64,000 nt of DNA, from assembly GCA_958450365.1 (NCBI GenBank), contig CAUEEP010000741.1:1558001-1622000 (forward strand). The letters run 5' to 3'. This document shows, piece by piece, positions 53,446 to 63,000 of the stretch (the stretch's first letter is position 1; the number at the start of each line of letters is the position of its first letter). The position numbers were made by a program, and so were the translations under genes. A model generated the notes under the pieces. The model was not told the DNA's origin. It did not search any database and worked only from the letters and a program-made list of their open reading frames with translations. The DNA comes from Mesorhabditis belari. Its lineage: Eukaryota > Nematoda > Chromadorea > Rhabditida > Rhabditidae.

Positions 53446-54954
53446 CGGATGTCTCTTCTGCTTTATACAGGGTGCTGACTCATACATTGCGCGCAGCATC
53501 AGCATCATAGTTAAACAACGTCGCGAAAAACATCTCATTTTTTAATATTTTTTATATTTATAATTGAAAGGAGGTTTATAGTAGATAAATTTACCTAATC
53601 CAGGAATTGAATTCAGCATCCAGAAGATTCCCAAAGTTTCCTTAAGCCCTTGTGATGTGTGCTTCTTTTCTCATAAAAAGAGGCAATCGTGGTGTCGTCT
53701 TTTAGCCGCCTCTTTCCTTTCTTTTAAGTCGTTTTGACTAACAAAGAAACCAACAGAGGCACTGCTTCGCGCGCCACCTTCGTTGGGTCCCCAAAGAATG
53801 AAAATGAGAAAGAAAAAAGTAGCTCACGCGAAAAAGAAATCATCAAGACTTTTAAGAATATCCATTTCTTTTAGCCCTATTTTTTTGTGCTTTACAAGCG
53901 GTGACCCGTTTCTTCGGAAATACTTCCCTTGTGAGCTTTTCTCCGAGTTGTGTGGGCGTTTAAGTTTATACTTTTTTTTTTTTGGCTGAATACCTTCAGA
54001 TTTTCATTTAAGTGATTTAGAAAATGAGAAAGTGGTATGTTTATCTTCATCTTCAAGTTTACACTTTTCATTATAGTTTACAGTTCAAAGTTTCATTTAG
54101 CATAGCTTAACTTATTAGTTACGTTTCTCCAGCAAGGAACAATAGCGCTTTAAATGATTTAGATTTGATTTGATTTGAGGATTAGATTTGATTAGATTTG
54201 ATTTCTCTTTGTTAGATACCAGTTTACATCAAAAACAAGGTTATTTCTTGATTAGTTTCTCTGCTATTACGAGCCTAAGAGCTCTTATCTAGCTCCGAGT
54301 TTACCATAAAAACCCTATTTTTACCATAGTTCTTACATAGAAAATATTTTGATTCTCTTGAGTTCGGCGTAAGGTCAAATTTTTAACTTTTAACGTAGCT
54401 TTTGACTTTTTGAATAAATCTGGCTTCAAATTCGGATTCTCCATATATTTTTAGTTTAAAGAGGTATTTTTCGGAGAAAGATTTTGGCTTAATCTCCTCA
54501 AATCATCGTCTACCATTGTCTAAATCATTTAATCGCTACTGTAGCTTACTTGTGATTTCGTTTCCATTCTTTTCTATGCTTTAAAGTTGAAACCTCTAAA
54601 AAACGGTAGCATATTGTTAGTTGTTTTGAAAGAGCACATTGTTGAGCAAATTCTTATTTCTATCAGCTCAATAGGGGCTCCTTGACGTCCCTTTCCTCAA
54701 GCACTCTTCCAAAAAAAAAGAAAACCCGCAAAACTGATCGAGAAATGGGGAATTTGGCACAACAACCATGCTTTCTAGAAATGAAGTTGAATCAACTTAA
54801 AAGAAAGCTTAGAGGCTTACTTACAGCTTTCATGCCTACAGAGCTTACAAGTTGAAGCTCAAGTTGAAGCTCGAAGCTCAAAACTCAATAAGCGGTAAAG
54901 TAAATGTCCTAGAGCTTGAAAAGACGAGTTGAAAAATGTAAAAATTAGCATTGA
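53446..54954. other. Non-coding stretch
   Basis: GATTTGATT repeats at 54165-54200 and AAGTTGAAGCTCAAGTTGAAGC at 54850. No exon or mobile element recognised. Confidence 0.35.
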
Positions 54955-55022
54955 GCCACCCCATTCGTTTTCCTTTGAAAGTCAAAAGATATTCAATTTT
55001 CCGCTTTTTCGTTTACAAGCCT
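54955..55022. mobile_element. Family H fragment
   Basis: CCCCATTCGTTTTCCTTTGA, AAGATATTCAATTTTCCGC, TTTCGTTTACAAGCCT: one arm of the foldback repeat complete at 39485-39700. Confidence 0.75.
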
Positions 55023-55029
55023 AATTGAG

Positions 55030-55319
55030 TGTCAATAGAAAAGTTGTAGAGAATCAAAAATTAGGCTTATAGCCAAATTTCCAAAAAGATACACTTAGTC
55101 GTTTCGCTTAAAATGAAAGTTGTGAAGATTTGGGTGCATTTCTTTCTTAAATTTGGCATTTCTTGAGAACCAGCTTTTGAATCGTTCTGAAAATTTGGAT
55201 ATAAGCTTGATTTTTGATTCCTCTACAACTTTTCCATTGACACCAAAATGGGTTTCTTTTGAAGAGTGCTCAAACTGTCACATATGACAATAGCCGGAGT
55301 TTTCAATTCACCAACCCAA
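55030..55319. mobile_element. Mariner-derived repeat, family G, copy 1
   Basis: Right end TTTTCAATTCACCAACCCAA followed by TA is the mariner terminus also seen at 34108. Interior is itself a weak foldback: TGTCAATAGAAAAGTTGTAGA near the left and its complement TCTACAACTTTTCCATTGACA near the right. No left mariner terminus. Confidence 0.75.
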
Positions 55320-55350
55320 TAGGTTTGGCCTTCATTGTGGTTCGACCTAC

Positions 55351-55556
55351 GAAAAGTTCCGTATTCTCCAATGGAAATAGATCCCTTTCTCATTTCATCA
55401 CAAAATTTATCGCGTAAAACAATACTTTCAATTAATCTGATAAAAGAAAATGATTTGAAATGAAAAAGAATGAAGAAACGATGATGCGGCGCTCCCATCG
55501 ACTACCTTCGACTCTCGGCGACGTCATTTGGAATGCGACGTTGCGCGAAAATTAAA
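55351..55556 (-). CDS. Two possible exons of an unidentified gene, between two MITEs
   Basis: Minus strand: an exon ending at 55503 (FAQRRIPNDVAESR, donor GTAGTC) and one from 55442 to about 55351 (acceptor CTTTTATCAG; LIESIVLRDKFCDEMRKGSI then SIGEYGTF, donor GTAGGT). Joining gives an Arg codon across the junction with the frame intact; the intron is about 60 bases. Composition is that of a normal soluble protein. The pieces are bounded at 55319 and 55563 by two family G repeats in the same orientation, so this is either a host gene broken by insertions or a gene piece carried by the repeats. Start of the first exon is not defined. Confidence 0.4.
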
Positions 55557-55562
55557 AACTTA

Positions 55563-55740
55563 CATGAAAACGCAATTTTTGGCATTTCTTGAGAACCAGC
55601 TTTTGAATCGTTCTCAAAATTAGATATAAGCTTGATTTTTGATTCTCTACAACTTTTCCATTGACACCCAAAATGGGTTTCTTTGAAGAAAGTGCTCAAA
55701 CTGTCACATATAGCCCTCAGTTTTCAATTCATCAACCCAA
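55563..55740. mobile_element. Family G, copy 2
   Basis: Right-hand 178 bases of the family, same orientation as copy 1 (GGCATTTCTTGAGAACCAGC, GGATATAAGCTTGATTTTTG-like, TCAATTCATCAACCCAA then TA). Confidence 0.78.
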
Positions 55741-56289
55741 TAGGTCACTGGTAATGAGGTTTTGATTTTACAGCTAAATTCTAGCATTTAAACAAGCAGC
55801 TTTTGGGTTTTTACCATGAAATGGAATGTTTAAGAGTTTTACTATGGCTTAGCGATTGTTGCTTTCTCTGATAGCGATTGCTTTCTAGGATTTAAGACTT
55901 CTATTTTAGAATGTAGATAAAGATTTTTGATTTTACAGGGAATGACACTAGCTAGAAGTTGAGAATCGCTATCCTTCATAGAATCGCTGATTCTGAAGCT
56001 ATAAAATTAGCTTCAAACACCCACCAATCTGATCTAGAAAGCGATTGCTTGCGCGTTCATAAATTGAGTTTTAAGTTCCTTTCGAAATGACAAAATTGCA
56101 AAATGGGAATTTGGGTGTTTTGATTGAAAACCTACTTTAAAATGTCAAATTCGTGTTCAGCCTCTTGATTACCCCTAGAAAAGTGAAGAAATGATTGTTG
56201 AAATTGAAGCCTTAGCGATTGTTGCTTTCTCTGATAGCGATTGCTTTGTCAAGTTCTAGGATTTAAGACTTCTATTTTTGACATTTATT
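55741..56289. other. Stretch with a direct duplication
   Basis: TTAGCGATTGTTGCTTTCTC and TAGGATTTAAGACTTCTATTTT occur at 55850-55913 and again at 56212-56278, so about 65 bases are duplicated 360 bases apart. Confidence 0.55.
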
Positions 56290-56328
56290 TTATGACCATA
56301 GCCCGCCGCTTTCAATTCACCAACCCAA
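56290..56328. mobile_element. Mariner-type right terminus, family G
   Basis: ACCATAGCCCGCCGCTTTCA ATTCACCAACCCAA then TA; the rest of the element is missing, and the duplicated segment above lies directly to its left. Confidence 0.65.
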
Positions 56329-56938
56329 TATTTCAACTCAAGCTTGGCTCAGAAGTGCTCAGAATGGAAGATTTTGAGAAAATTCAATGGAATTTTGCAA
56401 AACCTCTCCCATCACACATAAACTTTTGTTTCTCAAGCATTTCTCGTGTTAATTATTTCAAAATATTACTCACTTCATTTTCTCCTTTCCCCAAACCCGC
56501 CTTTTCACCTCAGCTCTTTAAATATTGACGAAAAAGCTTTCGTCGTTCTTATCACTGTTTCTTATTCGACATATTTTTTTTGCTCCATATTTACAACTTG
56601 TCATCTTATTCATTAACATTTGTATCGTCCAGCTGATTCGCTTCACTTCTATTGTCGTTTCGTCTTTTTCAATAGAACTCTTCCCTTTTCTCTTTTTTGT
56701 TTGCAATCAGCTGAATCATTGTTGATTCAAGAGCGTCTAGAGTTTTCCCTTCTCATATATTTCTTTATGTTTTTCTCCCTCAATGAAAGCTAAACATTTC
56801 AAAAATAGTAAAATTCTCATAATTTCAGAAGTTTTTTATTATCATTAGAATAACAAGCTTTCCATTTGGAATGTCACCAGTTTTCTCAGCTCGAACGGCA
56901 TTTCTTTTGACACCATTCTAACTGTAAATAGAAAAAAC
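56329..56938. other. Non-coding stretch
   Basis: Open frames on both strands around 56240-56725 have no splice or domain support. Confidence 0.35.
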
Positions 56939-57357
56939 TACCGTAAATACTGTAATAGTACCCCATCCCCCTCGTACAGTCGCGTGGTCGCAAAAGTTTT
57001 TTAGTATTTCATTTTTTTTCAAAGCACCAGTACTTTTTAAAAATGCGTCTTTGGTATCAAAAAATAGCTGAAATTCAGGCTATTTTTGATACCTAAACGA
57101 CATTGTAGGTAAACCAGTGTCGAGAAAAACCGTTCAAGCTCGACCACGCTCAACACTCCGCACCGGCCCATCCTTTGAAGCCTATAACTTGCTCAGCGAT
57201 AATATTTTTTCTAACTTTTTATATCATTGCACAGCTGACAATACAGGCTTTTAAATGATACCGAATAAAGCTTGGCTAGATTTTTCATTCCTATGAAAAC
57301 CAGGCGACACTATGGGGTGGAGGATTATAACTATAGTATTTACCAGTATGTAACAGT
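56939..57357. mobile_element. MITE family D, copy 2, carrying a piece of family E
   Basis: Starts TACCGTAAATACTGTAATAG and ends with a diverged complement (ATAACTATAGTATTTACCAGTA). Compared with copy 1 it is inverted and longer by about 150 bases; the extra part, 57165-57313 (CTTTGAAGCCTATAACTTGC, TTTTATATCATTGCACAG, CATTCCTATGAAAACCAGGC), is half of the element at 58020-58364. Confidence 0.82.
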
Positions 57358-57650
57358 TTGAGCACTTTCTTCAAAGAAACCCATTTTGGTGTCAATGGAA
57401 AGTTGTAGAAGAATCAAAAAATCAGAGCTTATATCCTAATTTTCAGAACGATTCAAAAAACTGGTTTTCAAGAAATGCTAAATTTACGAAAATTTCACAA
57501 AACTTGCAACAAAACTTGCATTTCAAGCGAAACTACTAAGTGTATCTTTTGAAAATTTGGCTATAAGCCCCCAATTTTTGATTCTCTACATTACCTTTCT
57601 ATTGACACCAAAATGGGTTTCTTTTGAAGAGTGCTCAAACAGATCTCCAG
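57358..57650. mobile_element. Family G, copy 4, inverted
   Basis: AGTTTGAGCACTTTCTTC and ACCCATTTTGGTGTCAATGG at the left, with a partial inverted copy at the right end (TTGACACCAAAATGGGTTTC). Directly abuts the family D element. Confidence 0.72.
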
Positions 57651-58019
57651 TCTCCATCTCCAGTCCTCCATTTTGAGTCTCACACACAAACCAAAATCCT
57701 ACCTTTTTCACTGAACTTCTTCCTTTTCCTCCCTTTCCCTTCCTTCTTCCTTCCCTTTTCCCTTCTTCCTTCCCTTTTCCTTCTTCCTTTCTCTTCTTCC
57801 TTTCCCTTTTCCAAATCATCACCATCTGGTCTTCTTCAATCGAATCCGATCTCATTTTGATCATAAAGTACAAAGACGAATCCTGTCAAGTCATGTTTTT
57901 GTACGATAAACTCTACTGCCCACAATTCTACACCCACGGGCTTATTTGGAGCTATATTTAAGCTAACTGAGCACCTTGCGATTGAACATTGGGCATTGAA
58001 CTTTCAGCTTTCGGGAATT
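57651..58019. other. Polypyrimidine tract and a short frame open on both strands
   Basis: 57712-57812 is (CTTCCTTCCCTTTTC)n. 57840-57960 is open on the plus strand (YKDESCQVMFLYDKLYCPQF) and on the minus (VGVELWAVEFIVQKHDLTGF). One of them may be an exon, but splice sites do not decide which. Confidence 0.4.
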
Positions 58020-58364
58020 TTGAACGAGTCGTCACCTTTGAAGGCCTATAACTTTGTTCAGAGATGATATTTGCTAACTTTTTATATCATTGTACAGAGG
58101 ATATTTCAGGCTTTCAAATAATACCAAATAGAGCTTGGCTAGATTTTTCATTTCCATGAAAACCAGGCGACATGACACTCGAGTCGGATAGGCCTCATTT
58201 GCTCAGAGTTGGCTCTGATTTTCTTGGACTGGATTATCCAATTAAGCTTTATTTGGTATTATTTGAAAGCCTGAAAGGTGCTCTGTCCAATGATATAAAG
58301 CGTCAACAAAGATATGACCTCTGGACAAAGTTATAGGCTTTCAAAGCATGATGACCCGTTCAAA
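58020..58364. mobile_element. Foldback MITE, family E
   Basis: Ends TTTGAACGAGTCGTCACC / TGATGACCCGTTCAAA; inner arms GGCCTATAACTTTGT / ACAAAGTTATAGGCTTTC and CAGGCTTTCAAATAATACCA / TGGTATTATTTGAAAGCCTG. Half of it recurs inside family D copy 2. Confidence 0.83.
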
Positions 58365-58925
58365 GTAGTCAGATTTTTTCAAAGTACCTGGATTCTTTCA
58401 AAATACCCGGAAACTATCGAACTTTCAAATAATTTTTAGTTTATGCTAAGAATTTGTGAAAAAAACTAGTTTTATCTAGATTTTGTCTGAAAAAAGTTGA
58501 AAGTTTTAACCTTAACCTCCTTCTCTTTGACCACCATCATTTTGGCGTCACTACTCTTTTCTAGTTGCCAAAAACTTGCCCCAAAACTTCCCCAAAAGCA
58601 AACTAGGCACTCTATTTCAAGTCAATTTTACACTTTAATGTCTAAAGCTCAACTTTTGCTTATTTAGCCACTCTTTGAGGTCAAAACTTGTCAACTTGTT
58701 TCTGTTGACTTTTCGATCGAATCGGCGCCACAATTTCCCCTCTTTAGAAATGTTATCCATTTTAACAATTCCCGCAAAAGAATCCTAACGATGATTCACA
58801 AGAAAAGTTTCTCTAAAACAAAAGAATTGTAGTATTTCTGTATTGGTGGTTAAAGGAGGCTCTTGGTTGCACAACCACACATTGTTTACCCTTCCCCTCC
58901 CTTTTCTCCACCTCTTCCCCCCTTC
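58365..58925. other. Non-coding stretch
   Basis: TTTCAAAGTACCTGGATTC / TTTCAAAATACCCGG pair at 58378-58410. No exon seen. Confidence 0.35.
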
Positions 58926-58990
58926 TCCATCTTCTCTTCTTCTTCTTCTTCTCTTCTTCTTTTTCTTTTCTTCTTCTTCTTCTTCTTTCC

Positions 58991-59022
<32 letters not shown>

Positions 59023-59100
59023 CCTCTTCTTCTTCCTCTTCTTCCTCTTCTTCCTCTTCTTCCTCTCCTCACTACTTCTTCTTCTCCCTCTTCTTCTAGA
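58926..59100. repeat. (TTCTTC)n/(TTCCTC)n polypyrimidine tract
   Basis: About 175 bases of CTTCTTCCT units; frames on both strands are artefacts. Confidence 0.93.
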
Positions 59101-59420
59101 AGCACTGATTCGAGACCTTTTCATCTTCTCATCTTTTCCCTAACTTTTATCTTTCATTTCTTTTCTTCATTTCATCTTTAACTCTCTCCTTTACGATATC
59201 CGCCTTGAAGAATTTGTGCAATCCTTTTGAGAGATAATCGATAAGCTTTTTGCAAACTCTTGATTACTTTAGTTACAAACTTTTTAAAATTATATTTAGA
59301 TTTAGTTATTTAGTTTCTTAGTTAGTTATTGTAAACTTTTTCATATTTTATAGAAACTTGAATTCTACCAGAATGTTTTGAAAGCAATTTCTCTGGGCCA
59401 GGGCAGAAACCAAGTCCTGA
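59101..59420. other. Non-coding stretch
   Basis: AT-rich; TTAGTTATTTAGTTTCTTAGTTAG near 59300. No exon seen. Confidence 0.35.
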
Positions 59421-59421
59421 A

Positions 59422-59865
59422 CTAGCCTGGCTTTTACAGAGCTTACCTATGAACCCCTGAGCTCACCAGAAGCCGAAACTGGACCTGGATCTAGCTCTGG
59501 ATCTAGCTCTGGATCTGGATAAACTCTCGAGTCCCTGCCTTTCACAATCACTTAATTCTTCTGTTAAGATACAAGATCTGTTAGATTCATGTTGATTGAT
59601 TGCCCTTCTTGCTTAGAATCAAGCGTAAATAAAGATACCAAATAAAGAGATGGTCTAGTGGTTAGTGCAATGGTTTGCTGAGGGAAGGTGTTTGCTAGGT
59701 TCAGTCCCTTTTGAAGTTTTACATTTTGCTTTTCCCAGGTATTCAAAAGAAGCCTTTGTTGTTGTTTTTATTGGAAACTTTTTTGATTTTCTGAGCCTGG
59801 CTTTTATAGAGCTTACCTATAAACCCCTGAGCTCACCAGAAGCCGAAACTGGATCTGGATCTAGC
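59422..59865. repeat. Direct repeats of about 80 bases flanking a tRNA-like module
   Basis: 59422-59505 and 59788-59865 share AGCCTGGCTTTTA(C/T)AGAGC, TTACCTATGAACCCCTGAGC and CACCAGAAGCCGAAACTGGA with few changes. Between them is the tRNA-like piece below. CTCTGGATCTAG is tandemly repeated in the left copy. Confidence 0.72.
59645..59716 (+). pseudogene. tRNA-like module
   Basis: GATGGTCTAGTGGTTAGTGC (A-box) and TAGGTTCAGTCCC (B-box) about 30 bases apart, starting GAGATGG and ending CTTTTG. Good pol III-type promoter spacing; stems pair poorly. Confidence 0.55.
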
Positions 59866-60037
59866 AGTAAACCATAATGCAGATTTTCTAGAAAAGAAAT
59901 TGAGCGTAAACAAAAAAGAACCAAATAAAGACTTCTAAATTGACATAATTTTTTTAGAAATGCCATCAATCTTTACTTTTTTTAGAAAAATTTTACAGCT
60001 ATTTTACAGCTATTTCCAAAGCATTTTGCAATTTTAG

Positions 60038-63000
60038 TGGATGATCGACCGAGACACAGAAACCTCACTGCGATATCTTCGTGAAGTGATTCGAAGTGGG
60101 AAAACGGAGGTAGAGAAAGACTAGTATTGAGATTTAAAACTTTGAAAGTAGCTATAATATTGGGTTGTCCAGTTATGAATGCGCGTTTTTACTATTTTGT
60201 AAATTTCTCAAGATACCGAACAGATGTATATGAGTGTTATATATCATTCAAAAGCTGAAGATCTCCTCTACATTTTGGAATAAAAAAGTTTTCGAATTTC
60301 CTCAACTTTTTGAGAAATTGACTGCACAAAGGGAGAGGTCGTTTTCGAAAAAACCCATTTCAGCTTAGCTATTCCTCAAGTTTTATGGTGTAAAATAACC
60401 GCCCAGAAAAGAAAAGTAAAGATGCTCTGGAATTGTTATATTTAAAAAAAGCTTGTATTGATATATCTATTGGCCAAACATCAAACGGTTAACTCAATTT
60501 GAGCGGAGCCAAAACTTGATCCAAAGGCACCCTTCCATTTTTTGGCCACCTCTTCTTCTGTGCCATCAATTTGCCCAAAAGCTGAACAAATTCAAAAACT
60601 TTTTATATCAAAATGTAGAGGAGATCTTCAGCTTTCGAATAATACTAATAGATACCTTTTTCTTGATTTCGGTATCTTGAGAAATTTACAAAATAGTAAA
60701 AAACGCGCATTCATAACTGGACAACCCAATAGTTGGAAACAAAAGTACGATAACAAATCGATAACCAAAATAAAAAAACCTTTCATTTCAGATTATTCCC
60801 TCCTCCGCTCAAGCCGTCTTAAACAGTCTTGCCAACAGCAAATGCTGTCGAGATCCGGGTCTACAGGTTTGGAATACAACTTTCAAACTCTAGTTGAATC
60901 TTTTAAGTCTTTCTTTTAATTTTGTGAGAAAATCCAAACAATTGGGCAGTTATGAAAGCTACGAAGCAGTTCTGAAAGCTTATGAAAGCTTTTCTGCCTA
61001 GTTTTTTCGTAGCTGCCCCTTTTGTTTGAAATTCTTCACGAAACTAGAAGATATTCAGCTAAATGGACAAGTATAGAAAGTATAGCTGAATGAACCAGCT
61101 ATACTGAATGAACGCTTTGAAAGTATAGCTGGTAGCCTCTAAAATTCATGTGCCTAGCTTTTGACTCTGATCCAGGCTTACAGGCTTACAATTAGGGGCA
61201 ATTCCCTGTCCCCTATTTCCATTACCAAAGCCACATTGAAATAGCCATCATTATTTGGCAAGCCATCATTACTCTCTTAAAGGCAAGCCATTAGCTCTTA
61301 AATTTTGGTTTCTACAAAGAGCTCTGGTCTTCACAAAGAGCTTTACAAAGACCAAACAAGCTTTAAATTCAAGTAAAAGGGTGAGAAGTGTCAGAAAGTG
61401 AATAGAACAGAAAGCAATAGAAAGGAAACTATTGCTGAGTGGGCAAGGGAACACTTTGAAAAGTATAGTTTGGAAATTCATCTTCTTAAAACCCTTCTCA
61501 TTTATAGGAGATTGTGGGACATTCGATGCCCATCTCGTCTCCTTTGCCATTGGCAATCTAACTTTGAACTCAAATCTCTTGGTGTTTGGCTTTCCAATTG
61601 AAATAGTTTTTGTACCACTCGACAGAGACAGTCTTGGCGCATCTAATGATACCAAGAAGATTGGAATTGAACCGCCCAACACCAAGATATTTGAGCTCAA
61701 AGTTAGATTTCCAATAGCAAAGGGGCGCTCTTAAAGGGGCGTTCTTAAAGGGGCGTTCTTAAAGGGGCGCTCTTAAAGGGGCGCTCTTAAAGGGGCGTTC
61801 TTAAAGGGGCGTTCTTAAAGGGCGTTCTTAAAGGGGCGCCTTAAAGGGGCGCCTTAAAGGGGCGCCTTAAAGGGGCGCCTTAAAGGGCGCCAAGGGGCGC
61901 TCAAAGGGCGTCTTAAAGGGGCCTAAAGGGCGCCTAAGGGGGCGCTCTTAAAGGGGCGCCTAAGGGGCGCCTTAAAGGGCGCCTAAAGGGCGCTCTTAAG
62001 GGGGCCTTAAAGGGGGCTCAAGGGGGCTCAAGGGCGCCAAGGGGCGCTCTTAAAGGGCGCCTTAAAGGGGCGCCTTAAAGGGCGCCTTAAGGGGCGCCAA
62101 AGGGGCGCTCTTAAAGGGGCCTTAAAGGGCGCTCTTAAGGGGCGCTCTTAAAGGGGCGCTCTTAAAGGGGCGCTCTTAAAGGGGCGCTCTTAAAGGGGCG
62201 CTCTTAAAGGGGCGCTCTTAAAGGGGCGCTCTTAAAGGGGCGCTCTTAAAGGGGCGCTCTTAAAGGGGCGCTCTTAAAGGGGCGCTCTTAAAGGGGCGCT
62301 CTTAAAGGGGCGCTCTTAAAGGGGCGCTCTTAAAGGGGCGCTCTTAAAGGGGCGCTCTTAAAGGGGCGCTCTTAAAGGGGCGGTCTTAAAGGGGCGGTCT
62401 TAAAGGGGCGGTCTTAAAGGGGCGGTCTTAAAGGGGCGGTCTTAAAGGGGCGGTCTTAAAACTTTGATACTCTAGAACGAAAATTCTAGGATGCTTTGAT
62501 AAACTTGCTGAAATTTGTCGATCATCATGTGGATGTACAATCAACATCGAAACTTGATCAACCTGAAGGGATGCGGCTCGTTGATGAGCTGCAAAAAGTA
62601 AGATATTTGATGTGATCAAATGATGCAACGATAATATCTTGTCAGTCCTTTTTTTGCCGTTGGCAATTTAAAGTTTTTCGTCTTTTCATTCGCAAACGTC
62701 AGCGCAAACCATTCGATTTTGACTATCATTCGATGCGGAATAAAATTGCGCGTCGAGTGATACCAAAATTAACTCAAAATATAATATCCATGCAAAGTTG
62801 TTGGCTAAAAACGTAAACCCCGTCCATTATGGGCGAGACTTAATCTTTTGCCTCATAACTTTGCATGGATATTATATTTTGAGTTGGTTTTTGGTAACAT
62901 TCGACGCGCAATTTTATTCTGTATTGAATGATAGTAAAAATAGTCGAAATCGAAGGGTTTGTGCTGAAAAAGACCCTAAATTGACAACGGTAAAAAAAAG

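Noticed and set aside
52679..53538. Frames of 95-172 codons with Leu-Ser-Val-Cys or Asp-Arg-Gln-Thr repeats
   Set aside because: Translations of the (CAGACAGA)n microsatellite; also at 12850-13387, 14008-14850, 41098-41310 and 48899-49187.
57586..57873. 95-codon minus frame and 78-codon plus frame over the CTTCC tract
   Set aside because: Both rest on the polypyrimidine tract; the short region 57840-57960 that looks coding is open on both strands and cannot be assigned.
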